Position numbers and translations under genes: made by a program
Shown here: positions 34,842 through 44,097 of the stretch, in pieces
Position numbering within the stretch: the stretch's first letter is position 1
Layout of the letters: each line of letters begins with the position of its first letter
Notes under the pieces: model-generated
The model's database searches: none
Told to the model about the DNA's origin: nothing
Seen by the model: the letters and a program-made list of their open reading frames with translations, nothing else
Assembly: GCF_011044255.1 (NCBI RefSeq)
Contig: NZ_CP049107.1
Span: 3,221,001 to 3,285,000 of the forward strand
From: Rhizorhabdus phycosphaerae
GTDB taxonomy: Bacteria > Pseudomonadota > Alphaproteobacteria > Sphingomonadales > Sphingomonadaceae
Length of the DNA stretch: 64,000 nt
Direction of reading: 5' to 3'

Positions 34842-37800
34842 ATGCCCTATCAGTCCTTCGTCCCGCTGCGGATCTTCTCCGCCTATACGATGCTCGAAGG
34901 CGCGATCGATCCCAAGGCGATTGCGAAACATGCCCGGAAGCTGGGCTTTCCGGCGGCTGCGCTGACCGATCGCAACGGTCTCTATGCGGCGATGGCCTTT
35001 TCCGACGGCGCCAAGAAGGAGGGCGTGCAGCCGATCATCGGCACGATGCTCGCCGTCCGCCGGCCCGGTATCGACCAGCTGGTGATCGACTGGCTCGCCC
35101 TCTACGCGCAGGACGAGCGGGGTTATGACAATCTCTGCGCCCTCGTGTCGGCGGCGCATCTGGAGCGGCCGGTCCATGAGGACGCACATGTCCCGTTGTC
35201 GAAGCTGGAGGGGCGCACCGATGGCCTCATCGCGCTGACGGCGGGGGGCGAGGGCGCCCTGGCGCGGCTGTTCGCCGAACAGCAGATGTTGGCGGGCGAA
35301 AGCTATGCGGACCTCCTCCAGGCCTATTTCCCCGGGCGGCTCTATGTCGAGCTCTGCCGGCGGAGCAATGCGGTGGAGGAACAGGCGGAAGCAGCGCTGA
35401 TCGATCTCGCTTATGCGCGCGACCTGCCGCTGGTCGCCACCAATCCGGCCTGCTTCGCCGAGCCCGAATTCCATCCCGCGCACGACGCGATGCTGTGCAT
35501 CGCCAGTTCCTCCTACATCGATACGCCCGAACGCCCGCGCAGTTCGCCCGATCTCTGGCTCAAGCCGGCGTCGGAGATGCAGCGCCTGTTCGAGGATGTG
35601 CCCGAGGCGCTGGCCAACACCCTCGTGGTAGCGCAGCGCTGCGCGGTCTCGGCACCCTATCGCAAGCCGATCCTGCCCAGCCTTGCCGGCGACCGCGATG
35701 GCGAGGCCGAGATGCTCCGCCGCGATGCGCGCGACGGGCTGGAGCGGCGGCTGGAGAAACTGGGCATCACCGATCCGGTCGAGCGCCAGGCCTATTTCGA
35801 GCGGCTCGAGTTCGAGACCGGCATCATCATCAAGATGGGATTCCCCGGTTACTTCCTGATCGTCGCCGACTTCATCAAATGGGCGAAGGAGCAGGGGATT
35901 CCCGTGGGGCCGGGCCGTGGATCGGGCGCTGGCTCTCTGGTCGCCTGGTCGCTGACCATCACCGATCTCGATCCGCTGCGGCTGGGCCTGCTGTTCGAGC
36001 GGTTCCTGAATCCCGAACGCGTGTCGATGCCCGACTTCGACATCGACTTCTGCGAAACGCGGCGTGGCGAGGTCATCCGCTACGTCCAGCAGAAATATGG
36101 CCGCGATCAGGTCGCGCAGATCATCACCTTCGGAAAGCTGAAGGCCCGCGCGGTGCTCAAGGATACGGGCCGCGTGCTCCAGATGAGCTATGGCCAGGTC
36201 GATCGCCTCGCCAAGCTGGTGCCCAACCATCCGACCGACCCATGGACGCTCGACCGCGCCCTCAACGGCGTGCCCGAGATGGCGGCCGAGTATAAGGGCG
36301 ACGTCGAGGTGCGGCGTCTGCTCGACCTCGCGATGAAGCTCGAAGGCTTGCCGCGCCACAGCTCGACCCATGCGGCCGGCGTGGTGATCGGCGACCGGCG
36401 CCTCGACGCGCTGGTGCCGCTGTATCGCGATCCGCGTTCCGACATGCCGGTCACGCAGTTCGACATGAAATATGTCGAAGGTGCCGGCTTGGTGAAGTTC
36501 GACTTCCTCGGCCTCAAGACGCTGTCGGTGCTGCAGAAGGCCGTCCAGTTCCTCCGCCAGCGCGGGATCGAAGTCGATCTCGATGCGCTGAGCTGGGACG
36601 ATCCCGAAGTCTATGCCCTGCTTCAGCGCGGCGATACGGTCGGGGTGTTCCAGCTGGAATCGGAAGGCATGCGGCGCACGCTGGCCGCAGTCCGTCCGAC
36701 CTGCTTCGAGGACATCATCGCGCTCGTCTCGCTCTATCGGCCCGGCCCGATGGACAATATCCCGACCTTCGGCGCCCGCAAGAATGGGCGGGAACCGATC
36801 CAATATCCGCACCCGCTCCTCGAAGGCATATTGAGCGAGACCTACGGCATCTTCGTCTACCAGGAACAGGTGATGCAGGCCGCGCAGATCCTGGCGGGAT
36901 ACTCGCTTGGGGACGCCGACCTTCTGCGCCGCGCCATGGGCAAGAAGATCAAGGCGGAGATGGATGCACAACGCAGCCGCTTCGTCGATGGCTGCGCCAA
37001 GAACGACATATCGGCGGAGAAGGCGAACGAGCTGTTCGACTTGATCGACAAGTTCGCGGGCTACGGCTTCAACAAGAGCCACGCGGCCGCCTATGCGCTC
37101 GTCGCCTATCATACCGCCTGGCTGAAGGCGCATCACAAGGCCGAGTTCTATGCCGCCTCGATGTGCTACGACATGGCGCAGACCGACAAGCTGGCGATCT
37201 TCATCGACGACATGCGCCGCATGGGCGTCCAGTGCCTCGGCCCCTGCATCAACCATAGCGAGGCCGAATTCTCGGTCGAGCCGCATGGCGATGCCCAGGC
37301 CGTGCGCTATGCGCTGGGCGCGCTCAAGGGCGTGGGCGAGAAGGCGATGGAGCAACTGGTCGACGAGCGGAAGGCAAAGGGCGCGTTCCGCTCGCTCGAG
37401 GATTTCGCCGACCGCATCGACCCCCGCCTGATCAACCGGCGCCAGCTGGAAAGCCTTGCGGCCGGCGGTGCATTCGATGCGCTGGAGGACGAGCGCGCAG
37501 GCGTCTTCGCTTCGGCGGAGCTGATCCTCGCCCATGCGTCCAGCGCGGCGCAGCAAAGGGAAAGCGGCCAGGGCGGCCTGTTCGGCGACATGGACGATGG
37601 CGGAATACCGCCGATCCGGATCGACCGCGGACTGTCCTGGACATTGGCGGACCGGATGGGGGCAGAGAAGGAGGCGTTCGGCTTCTATTTCTCCTCGCAC
37701 CCGACCGACCGCATCCGCCACCTTGCCGACGCAAACGGCGCACGCAGCTTTGCTGCCCTGTGCGCTTTGCCGGCTCCTGCGGACGGCGGGCGGGTCAACG

Positions 37801-38315
37801 CCGTCATGGCTGCCCTGATCGAAGAGGCGCGCTGGCGTACTTCGGCAAAGGGCAAGCGCTACATGATGGCGACCTGCTCGGATTCGAGCGGGCAGTTCAT
37901 TGCGACCTGCTTCGACGACCTCGCTTCGGCTGAGCTGGAAACGGCGGCCAAGTCGGGGGCGTGCGCCTTGCTGCGGGTCGAGCTCGACTGGCGCGCCGGG
38001 GAAGAGACGCCGCGCGTGACGATCCGCACCCTGCAGGGGTTCGACACGATGGAGTCGATCCGCCTGCGCGTCGACGTCGAGACCGCCGACGCTGCCGCCA
38101 TACCGGCACTGGCGGCGCTGGTGGCGGGCGAGCGCGGGGGCAGGGGGGAAATGTACCTCAAGGCGCTTCTGTCCGACGGCTCGCGCGCCGAGGTCCTGCT
38201 CGGCCGGGATTTCCGCCTGGATGCCGAACTGGTGGCCCGGATCGAGCGTCTGCCCGGTCTGACGGCGCGCATCGGGACATTGGGGCGGCCGCAACTCCAT
38301 CTCGTCGGCGCGTAG
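34842..38315 (+). CDS. dnaE: DNA polymerase III alpha subunit (replicative DnaE1)
   Basis: 1157 residues. The PHP domain opens FVPLRIFSAYTMLEGAIDPKAIAKHARKLGFPAAALTDRNGLYAAM. The polymerase has GPGRGSGAGSLVAW, the catalytic PDFDIDFCE (about residues 398-406), FGKLKARAVLKDTGRV, RHSSTHAAGVVI, DFLGLKTLSVLQ, YRPGPMDNIP and GYGFNKSHAAAYALVAYHTAWLKAHH. An OB-fold (RWRTSAKGKRYMMATCSD) is near the C-terminus. It is the main chromosomal replicative polymerase. The PHP histidine set looks degraded, as is common when DnaQ supplies proofreading. Confidence 0.97.
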   Translation: MPYQSFVPLRIFSAYTMLEGAIDPKAIAKHARKLGFPAAALTDRNGLYAAMAFSDGAKKEGVQPIIGTMLAVRRPGIDQLVIDWLALYAQDERGYDNLCALVSAAHLERPVHEDAHVPLSKLEGRTDGLIALTAGGEGALARLFAEQQMLAGESYADLLQAYFPGRLYVELCRRSNAVEEQAEAALIDLAYARDLPLVATNPACFAEPEFHPAHDAMLCIASSSYIDTPERPRSSPDLWLKPASEMQRLFEDVPEALANTLVVAQRCAVSAPYRKPILPSLAGDRDGEAEMLRRDARDGLERRLEKLGITDPVERQAYFERLEFETGIIIKMGFPGYFLIVADFIKWAKEQGIPVGPGRGSGAGSLVAWSLTITDLDPLRLGLLFERFLNPERVSMPDFDIDFCETRRGEVIRYVQQKYGRDQVAQIITFGKLKARAVLKDTGRVLQMSYGQVDRLAKLVPNHPTDPWTLDRALNGVPEMAAEYKGDVEVRRLLDLAMKLEGLPRHSSTHAAGVVIGDRRLDALVPLYRDPRSDMPVTQFDMKYVEGAGLVKFDFLGLKTLSVLQKAVQFLRQRGIEVDLDALSWDDPEVYALLQRGDTVGVFQLESEGMRRTLAAVRPTCFEDIIALVSLYRPGPMDNIPTFGARKNGREPIQYPHPLLEGILSETYGIFVYQEQVMQAAQILAGYSLGDADLLRRAMGKKIKAEMDAQRSRFVDGCAKNDISAEKANELFDLIDKFAGYGFNKSHAAAYALVAYHTAWLKAHHKAEFYAASMCYDMAQTDKLAIFIDDMRRMGVQCLGPCINHSEAEFSVEPHGDAQAVRYALGALKGVGEKAMEQLVDERKAKGAFRSLEDFADRIDPRLINRRQLESLAAGGAFDALEDERAGVFASAELILAHASSAAQQRESGQGGLFGDMDDGGIPPIRIDRGLSWTLADRMGAEKEAFGFYFSSHPTDRIRHLADANGARSFAALCALPAPADGGRVNAVMAALIEEARWRTSAKGKRYMMATCSDSSGQFIATCFDDLASAELETAAKSGACALLRVELDWRAGEETPRVTIRTLQGFDTMESIRLRVDVETADAAAIPALAALVAGERGGRGEMYLKALLSDGSRAEVLLGRDFRLDAELVARIERLPGLTARIGTLGRPQLHLVGA

Positions 38316-38467
38316 ACTTCCAGGCCAGCCCAAGCTGGAGCGCGCGCGGCGAGGCTGTCTCCCTCACTCTTTGGAGAGGGTGAGCGAATAGCCGTTGCGA
38401 AACGTGACTATCGGTTCATATTCACTCTCGACAGGGGCTGAGCCGTCCCGATGCTTGGGAGAGCGAT

Positions 38468-39841
38468 ATGACCGATGTGCAGGCGCAGCAGCGTGCGCAC
38501 TATCCCGATAACACATGGGCCGATATCGCGGCGCGCGACGGCGACCTGCCCCCGGTGCTTGCGCTGCAGGCCAACCCGCCGCAGGACATGCGGCCCATCG
38601 ATTTCGATCGCTACGCCTCGACCCGCCATTTCGACCTCGAGATCGAGCGGATGTGGAAACGTGTGTGGCAATATGCCACCCGCGAGGAATATCTCGCGGA
38701 GGAAGGCGACTATGTCGTCTATGATCTGGCGCGCCTCTCGGTGGTGCTCGTGCGTACGGCCGAAGGTATCAAGGGCTATGTCAATTCCTGCCTGCACCGC
38801 GGCACCAAGCTGAAGCCGTCCGGCGACGCGGGCTGGAGCGCGTCGCTGGCCTGCCCGTTCCACGGCTGGGAGTGGGACTTGTCCGGCACGATCAAAAAGA
38901 TCCCCTGCGAATGGGAGTTCCCGCATCTGGACAAAGCCAAGGCTTGTCTGCCCGAGGTTCGGGTCGACAGCTGGAACGGCAACGTCTTCATCAATTTCGC
39001 CAAGGAAGGGCCGAGCCTCGCCGAGTATCTGGCGGATCTGCCCGGGCATTTCGCGAACTGGGACATGTCGGGCTGGTATGTCCACACCCACATCCGCAAG
39101 CATCTGCCGGGAAACTGGAAGCTGGCGCAGGAGGCCTTCATGGAGGCCTATCATACGCCCGTCGTGCATCCGGAAATGACGCATGTGGTGGGCGACCACA
39201 ATATGCAGCACGACATCTTCTCCGATCATGTCAGCCGCGATCTCTGCGCGATGGCCACCCCCAGCCCGACCTCGACCGTCAGGATGAGCGAGCAGCAGTT
39301 GCTCGAGACGATGCTGGTCGGCGACGGCTCTATGGTCGGGCAGCGTTCAGAGGTTCCGCCGGGGAAGACCGCGCGTTGGGTAATGGCGCAGCAGCTTCGC
39401 GAGACGATGCAGCGCGAGCACGGGCTGGACTATTCGGGCCACTCGGTGCCGGAGATGATCGACAGCATCAAATATGCGGTCTTTCCAAACGTCAATTTCT
39501 ACCCGGCGCCGGGCCTGTGCCTGATCCAACTCTTCCGTCCGGACGGCCATGATCCCGACCGCTCGATCTTCGACCAGCTGGTGCTCCGGCCCAAGCCCGC
39601 GAAAGGCGATTTCACCCCTGCGCAGGTGATCGACATCGCCGAGGATGTGCCGTTCAGCAGTGTCGAGGGGATGGACCCGTTCCTTGCCAGCGTCCTCGAT
39701 CAGGATACCGACATCATGCGCTGGCAGCGCGAGGGCATGTACGCCAGCGCCACGGGTGTGCAGATCCTGTCCAACTATCAGGAATCGCGTATCCGGCACC
39801 TGCACGACACGCTCGACCGGTACTTGGCTGGCGAACTGTAA
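38468..39841 (+). CDS. Rieske-type aromatic ring-hydroxylating oxygenase, alpha subunit
   Basis: 457 residues with GGGAG before the ATG. The Rieske [2Fe-2S] ligands are Cys108-x-His110 (CLHRGTK) and Cys129-x2-His132 (CPFHGWEW). The mononuclear iron ligands are His229 and His234 in EAYHTPVVHPE, with the acidic ligand expected in VLDQDTDIMRWQREGM. Such oxygenases hydroxylate or demethylate aromatic and terpenoid substrates using a separate reductase and ferredoxin, neither of which is in the window. It heads the catabolic cluster with an SDR and a flavin oxidoreductase. The substrate is unknown. Confidence 0.92.
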   Translation: MTDVQAQQRAHYPDNTWADIAARDGDLPPVLALQANPPQDMRPIDFDRYASTRHFDLEIERMWKRVWQYATREEYLAEEGDYVVYDLARLSVVLVRTAEGIKGYVNSCLHRGTKLKPSGDAGWSASLACPFHGWEWDLSGTIKKIPCEWEFPHLDKAKACLPEVRVDSWNGNVFINFAKEGPSLAEYLADLPGHFANWDMSGWYVHTHIRKHLPGNWKLAQEAFMEAYHTPVVHPEMTHVVGDHNMQHDIFSDHVSRDLCAMATPSPTSTVRMSEQQLLETMLVGDGSMVGQRSEVPPGKTARWVMAQQLRETMQREHGLDYSGHSVPEMIDSIKYAVFPNVNFYPAPGLCLIQLFRPDGHDPDRSIFDQLVLRPKPAKGDFTPAQVIDIAEDVPFSSVEGMDPFLASVLDQDTDIMRWQREGMYASATGVQILSNYQESRIRHLHDTLDRYLAGEL

Positions 39842-39912
39842 CGCCGTTCCCGATCAGCAAGCCCCGGCGTGCGCCGAAGCGCGGCAGGAGGCTCCGACAG
39901 AAAGACATTCTG

Positions 39913-40740
39913 ATGGATCTCGAACTCAAAGGCAAGAAGGTCATCGTCAGCGCCGCAACCCGAGGCCTGGGCCGGCGGATCGTCGAGCGCTTCCTCGACG
40001 AAGGCGCGATCGTCAGCTTCTGCGGGCGGCGCGCCAGTGCGGGCGAGCCGAACCCGTCCGATGGCGAGGTCTATTCCAATCCACTGGCCGGCGACGGGGT
40101 GAAGGAGGCGCTGGCGGCGCTGTCAGACCGGGGGCAGGTCTATGGCAGCGTCGTCGACTGCGGCTATTTCGATCAGGTCACGGACTGGGTGGAGAAGGCC
40201 GCCGATGAAATGGGCGGCATCGACATCGTCGTCTCGAATGCCAGCGCGCTCGGCGGGATTCCACGCAGCCGCAAGGGGTGGGACATCAATTATAATGTCG
40301 ACCTGATGTCGGCGGTCGCGATGTTCGATACCGCGCTGCCGCATCTGAAGGCCTCGGGAAACGGCGCCTTCGTCCAGATGTCGACGATTACCGCGATCGA
40401 GAGCCATGCCTTTGGAGAGAGCGGCTTCTCTTACGGAGCGATCAAGGCCGCGCTGATCAATTACGCGCACCAGCTGTCGCAGGACTACATGCCGTTCGGC
40501 ATCCGCTGCAATTGCGTGTGTCCGGGCCCGACCTATGTCGATGACGGCAGCTGGGGCTTTCTCGAAGAGGCCATGCCCGACTATTATGAGGCCAACCGGC
40601 TGAAGCATCCCGCAGGCCGCTTCGGCCGGCCCGACGAGATCGCCGATGCGGTGCTCTATCTCGCCTCCGCGCGCGCCAGTTGGATCACCGGCGTCAATCT
40701 GACCGTGGACGGCGGCTTTACGCGCAACGTGAAATATTGA
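39913..40740 (+). CDS. Short-chain dehydrogenase/reductase
   Basis: 275 residues, classical SDR with some variation: the cofactor motif is VSAATRGLGRRIVERFLDEGA in place of TGxxxGxG, NAG is replaced by SNASALGG, and the catalytic Ser-Tyr-Lys set appears as VQMSTITAIES...FSYGAIKAALINYAHQLS. PGPTYVDD and the C-terminal WITGVNLTVDGGFTRNV are typical. It likely oxidises a diol or alcohol made by the upstream Rieske oxygenase, NAD(P) dependent. It ends one base before the flavin oxidoreductase start. Confidence 0.9.
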   Translation: MDLELKGKKVIVSAATRGLGRRIVERFLDEGAIVSFCGRRASAGEPNPSDGEVYSNPLAGDGVKEALAALSDRGQVYGSVVDCGYFDQVTDWVEKAADEMGGIDIVVSNASALGGIPRSRKGWDINYNVDLMSAVAMFDTALPHLKASGNGAFVQMSTITAIESHAFGESGFSYGAIKAALINYAHQLSQDYMPFGIRCNCVCPGPTYVDDGSWGFLEEAMPDYYEANRLKHPAGRFGRPDEIADAVLYLASARASWITGVNLTVDGGFTRNVKY

Positions 40741-40741
40741 G

Positions 40742-41743
40742 GTGTCGGCGCGCATCGACACGCCGCTGACGCGCCTGACCGGCATCCGCCTGCCGATCGT
40801 TCAGGGAGGCATGCAATGGGTGGGCCGTGCGGCCCTCGCCAGTGCGGTTTCGAATGCGGGCGGATTGGGAATCCTCACTGCGCTGACACAGCCGACGCCG
40901 GAAGACCTTTCGCGGGAGATCGCGCTGTGCCGTTCCATGACGGATCAGCCCTTCGGGGTGAACCTGACGATGCTGCCGACGCGAACGCCACCACCTTATG
41001 ACGCATATCTCCAGGCGGCTATCGACAGCGGCGTCAAGGTGCTCGAGACGGCCGGCATGATCCCCCCGGAATTCTTCGCGCGCGCGAAGGCGGCGGGCAT
41101 GGTCATCTTGCACAAATGCACGACGGTACGACACGCGCTGTCCGCCGAGCGCAAGGGCGTCGACATCATTTCGATCGATGGTTTCGAGGCGGCCGGTCAT
41201 CCGGGCGAAGAGGACATTGGCGGGCTGGTGCTGGTTCCGGCTGCCGTGCGTCGGCTGTCGATCCCGGTCATCGCCTCGGGGGGCATCGCCGACGGTGCGG
41301 GTCTGGCGGCGGCGCTCGCGCTCGGCGCGGCGGGCGTCAACATGGGTACGCGCTTCTGTGTCACGCAGGAGGCGCCCGTCCATCCAGCGATCAAGGCCGC
41401 TCTGGTGCAGGCGAGCGAGGGTGACACCCGTCTGATCTTTCGGACGCTGCGGAACACAGGTCGGGTCCTCAGGAACGCCATATCGGAAGAGGTCATCGCC
41501 ACGGAGAACCGCCCCGGTGGCGCTGGGTTCGAGGATATCGCGCATCTCGTCGCCGGGGCCCGGGGCCGTGCGGCGCTGGAGGCGGGCGACGTCGATGGCG
41601 GGCTCGTCTGGGCTAGCCAGGCGATCGGCCTGATCGACGACGTCCCGACCTGCGCCGAACTGCTGGAGCGGATGGCACAAGACTGCTCGGATCGGCTGCG
41701 CGCTGCGCTCGCGGGGTACGATCGGGAGGCGATGGTCTCCTGA
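40742..41743 (+). CDS. Nitronate monooxygenase-like FMN oxidoreductase
   Basis: 333 residues from GTG 40742, essentially abutting the SDR stop. The TIM-barrel motifs are LPIVQGGMQWVGRAALASAVSNAGGLGIL, NLTMLPTR, HKCTTVRHALSAERKGVDIISIDGFEAAGHPGEEDIGGLVLVPAAV, IPVIASGGIADGAGLAAALALGAAGVNMGTRFCVTQEAPVHPAIK. The His in AAGHPGEED is the usual catalytic base. Family members oxidise alkyl nitronates or act as FMN-dependent enoyl/quinone reductases; here a redox step in the same catabolic pathway is more likely than nitroalkane use. Confidence 0.88.
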   Translation: MSARIDTPLTRLTGIRLPIVQGGMQWVGRAALASAVSNAGGLGILTALTQPTPEDLSREIALCRSMTDQPFGVNLTMLPTRTPPPYDAYLQAAIDSGVKVLETAGMIPPEFFARAKAAGMVILHKCTTVRHALSAERKGVDIISIDGFEAAGHPGEEDIGGLVLVPAAVRRLSIPVIASGGIADGAGLAAALALGAAGVNMGTRFCVTQEAPVHPAIKAALVQASEGDTRLIFRTLRNTGRVLRNAISEEVIATENRPGGAGFEDIAHLVAGARGRAALEAGDVDGGLVWASQAIGLIDDVPTCAELLERMAQDCSDRLRAALAGYDREAMVS

Positions 41744-41786
41744 TCGACTCTGGCGCCGCGCGCCATCGGCGAATATGGGGGGCGGC

Positions 41787-42500
41787 ATGGAAGATCCCGA
41801 CAACCCCGCCGGTTTGCTTGGCAGACTTCCCTTCGAGCGCGACCCTGCCGTGTGGCTCGCCAACTCGACAAGCTATGTCATGCCGCGCCAGCAGCGCAGT
41901 CGCCACGCCCTGGAGCGGATCGTCGCGGCTGCGATGAAGCTGTTCGCCCAGCAGGGCTTCGAAGCAACCCCGGTCAGCGCCATCGCGGCTGAGGCCGGGG
42001 TGCCCGTCGGCACCGTCTATCAGCGCTTCGCCAGCAAATCCGCCCTGCTGCAGACCGTGATCGAGGGGTTTCGGGCGCTGCGCATGCACGAGATCGAAGC
42101 GTTGTGCCGATCGGCGCAGGACAGCTCGGTCCGACCCGTCGATGTCGTCACGCTGCATGTCGACATCATCTTCAGCGCCTTCCAGAGCGATGATGGCCTG
42201 CTCCGCCTGATCGAGCGCCATCGGCTGGACGATGCGGCCACCCACCGCGACCAGAGCGAGGCCAATGCTCAGGTCGTGGACTGGATCGCCGATCTGCTGA
42301 TCGCCAAGCTTCCCGATCGCAATGCCGACGATCTGCGGCGGCGCGTGACTTATGTCCACAATATCATCCGCGGCGCGGTGATATGGTCTATCCTGCCGGT
42401 GTCCGGGGAGCTCAATCCCGAACTGCGGATCGAGTCGCCCTGCTTCGCCGAGGCCGCCCTCGATATGGCTCTGGCCTATCTGGAGATCGAGCGGGCCTAG
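41787..42500 (+). CDS. TetR/AcrR family transcriptional regulator
   Basis: 237 residues from ATG 41787, preceded by a G-rich ribosome-binding region; ATG 41775 would add four residues. The N-terminal HTH is ALERIVAAAMKLFAQQGFEATPVSAIAAEAGVPVGTVYQRFASKSALLQTVIEGF. The C-terminal ligand domain is all-helical and unassigned. It follows the flavoprotein gene on the same strand and is the natural local regulator of the Rieske-SDR-flavoprotein set. The effector is unknown. Confidence 0.9.
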   Translation: MEDPDNPAGLLGRLPFERDPAVWLANSTSYVMPRQQRSRHALERIVAAAMKLFAQQGFEATPVSAIAAEAGVPVGTVYQRFASKSALLQTVIEGFRALRMHEIEALCRSAQDSSVRPVDVVTLHVDIIFSAFQSDDGLLRLIERHRLDDAATHRDQSEANAQVVDWIADLLIAKLPDRNADDLRRRVTYVHNIIRGAVIWSILPVSGELNPELRIESPCFAEAALDMALAYLEIERA

Positions 42501-42522
42501 CCGCCAGGGGCGACGAGCCGCC

Positions 42523-43293
42523 TCATGAGTTCAGACCGATATAGCCGAGCTGCGCCGCCTTGAAGACGGTCTGGCTACGATTGACCGCATTGAGCTTCGC
42601 ACCGGCATTCATGATGTGGAAGCGGACGGTCGCCCGGCTGCGGGCGATAATCATGCTGATCTCGATATCGGTCTTTCCGACCGCAGCCCAGGACAGGCAT
42701 TCCACCTCGCGTTTGGACAAGAGCGACCAGTTCGCCGGGATACCCCCAAGCTTTACCATCACCCGCTGATAGGAGGTGATGAAGGTGCGCGAATAGAGAC
42801 TGAGCATGTCCGCATAGGCGTCGTATTCCGCCGACAGGTCCAGCTTCATGGGGTCGGGAAATGTGAAGCTGACCGAACCGATCTGCCCGAACGGCAGGTG
42901 GACGGGAACGACGATTGCCGCGCGGGTCAGGGCGCGCCTCTCGAAATCGGAAAGGTCGATCTCGTTCAGCCAGCTGTTCGGAAGACGCGTGCGAAAGCCT
43001 TCGGCATTGACCCAGAAGGGTTCGGGCTCGAACCGGCAGGCCGTCGTAAGCGGCGAGCCGAGCGCCAGATAAGGGGTGCATAGCCATTTGTCCCGATCGG
43101 TCCAGCCGAAGACCTGGGTAGCCAGATTGGCACCATCGCCGTCGCACATGCGCTGCTTCAGCGCGATGTTGTCGCAGGCCGCGATCCTGCAATCGAACAT
43201 CTCGTGGACGGCTTCGCGAAAGGCGATCGCGGCCCGGCGGACATCGGCTCGGTCGCGGATCCGCACAGCATCGATCTTGTCCGGGAAGTTCAT
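42523..43293 (-). CDS. LuxR-family regulator, autoinducer-domain solo
   Basis: 256 residues. The C-terminal GerE-type HTH is LLSKREVECLSWAAVGKTDIEISMIIARSRATVRFHIMNAGAKL. The N-terminal half aligns by eye with TraR-type ligand domains: Trp70, Tyr75, then SPLTTACRFEPEPFW where TraR has DPVVTTA...FAW. The AHL-contacting Asp (TraR Asp70) is therefore replaced by Ser80. No luxI gene is nearby. It converges with the TetR gene and is downstream of the VOC gene on the same strand. It probably senses a non-AHL ligand. Confidence 0.82.
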   Translation of the reverse strand: MNFPDKIDAVRIRDRADVRRAAIAFREAVHEMFDCRIAACDNIALKQRMCDGDGANLATQVFGWTDRDKWLCTPYLALGSPLTTACRFEPEPFWVNAEGFRTRLPNSWLNEIDLSDFERRALTRAAIVVPVHLPFGQIGSVSFTFPDPMKLDLSAEYDAYADMLSLYSRTFITSYQRVMVKLGGIPANWSLLSKREVECLSWAAVGKTDIEISMIIARSRATVRFHIMNAGAKLNAVNRSQTVFKAAQLGYIGLNS

Positions 43294-43329
43294 GCCTGTT
43301 CCCCTGCGCTGAAACCGACCCTCGTGGCC

Positions 43330-43824
43330 TCAGATCGGCTTGATGGTCGGATTGGGATGAATTTCGAGAATTTCGAAAACATTTCCGAAGAAGTCGCGGC
43401 CATAAGTCGCGGCAAAGCCTGATTTCCGGCCGTCTTCGTCGATCGTGATCGTCGACAGGTCGGGCGGCGTGTGGAAGCGCAGACCGGCCGCGATCATCCG
43501 CTCATATGTGGCTTGTACGTCGTCCACCTGAAAGCCGACATGGGTGTAGCCATGGAGGTGGACGGGGCGGTTCGGGTCGGCGGCGGGCTGTTCCGGCGCC
43601 AGATATTCGAAGATCTCGACCTGGACGTTGCTCAGCCGGGCGATGAAGGTCCGCGCGGCCGTGTCGGGGACGCCGATGATGGCGTCGACCCAGGGATTGC
43701 CGGCTTCCCATGTGACCTCGGAGATGATTTCGGCGCCGAGCAGGTCGACGTAGAAGCGTCGCGCAACTTCGATATCCGGCACCGAAAGAGCGAAGTGATG
43801 AACGCCTTGGAGATGCGCCTTCAT
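43330..43824 (-). CDS. VOC family (glyoxalase/dioxygenase fold) protein
   Basis: 164 residues. One VOC domain is visible: LQGVHHFALSVPDIEVARRFYVDLLGAEIISE, NVQVEIFEYLAPE, YTHVGFQVDDVQATYERMIAAGLRF and GRDFFGNVFEILEIHP. The metal-type ligands are His (VHHFAL), a Glu in VEIFEYL, His (YTHVGF) and Glu (FEILE), so a metal-dependent lyase, epimerase or dioxygenase is likely. Its start overlaps the stop of a tiny upstream ORF as ATGA. It lies upstream of the luxR gene. Confidence 0.85.
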   Translation of the reverse strand: MKAHLQGVHHFALSVPDIEVARRFYVDLLGAEIISEVTWEAGNPWVDAIIGVPDTAARTFIARLSNVQVEIFEYLAPEQPAADPNRPVHLHGYTHVGFQVDDVQATYERMIAAGLRFHTPPDLSTITIDEDGRKSGFAATYGRDFFGNVFEILEIHPNPTIKPI

Positions 43825-43883
43825 CGCACCGGCTTCCCCTGTAGCAGGAAGGGGCGGTGCAGGATCGCCTGCAGATCGATCAT
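43821..43883 (-). CDS. 20-residue ORF coupled to the VOC gene
   Basis: On the minus strand GGGAGAG lies five bases before an ATG at 43883. The 20 residues MIDLQAILHRPFLLQGKPVR end in a TGA that overlaps the VOC start as ATGA (43821-43824). It is too short for most gene callers. It could be a translational-coupling leader or the fossil end of a longer gene. No regulatory codon run or membrane character is seen. Confidence 0.45.
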   Translation of the reverse strand: MIDLQAILHRPFLLQGKPVR

Positions 43884-44097
43884 CGTGACTCTCCCAATGT
43901 TCAGGTGGAGCGCAGTCTTCTACGTGATAATATGAACCTGACTAGCAATTCATATATTACTCCGGGCATCAGGTCGCCTGTGATTTTGAAGAGAGGATCG
44001 TCGCTGTTCCTGCCGCGCCTGAGGGAGGAGCTGAGCTTTCGGATGACGAAGGTGATCGCGGCGTAGAGAGTAATCACAGGATATAACGGAGAGCGCT

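Noticed and set aside
34800-38333. 1177-codon open frame antisense to dnaE
   Set aside because: It mirrors dnaE almost exactly, has no family motifs, and long antisense frames are expected in GC-rich codon usage. dnaE on the plus strand has full polymerase motifs.
38340-38395. Terminator/operator around CCCTCACTCT...AGAGGGTGAG before the Rieske gene
   Set aside because: The arms pair only with bulges and no T tract follows, so neither a terminator nor an operator can be supported.
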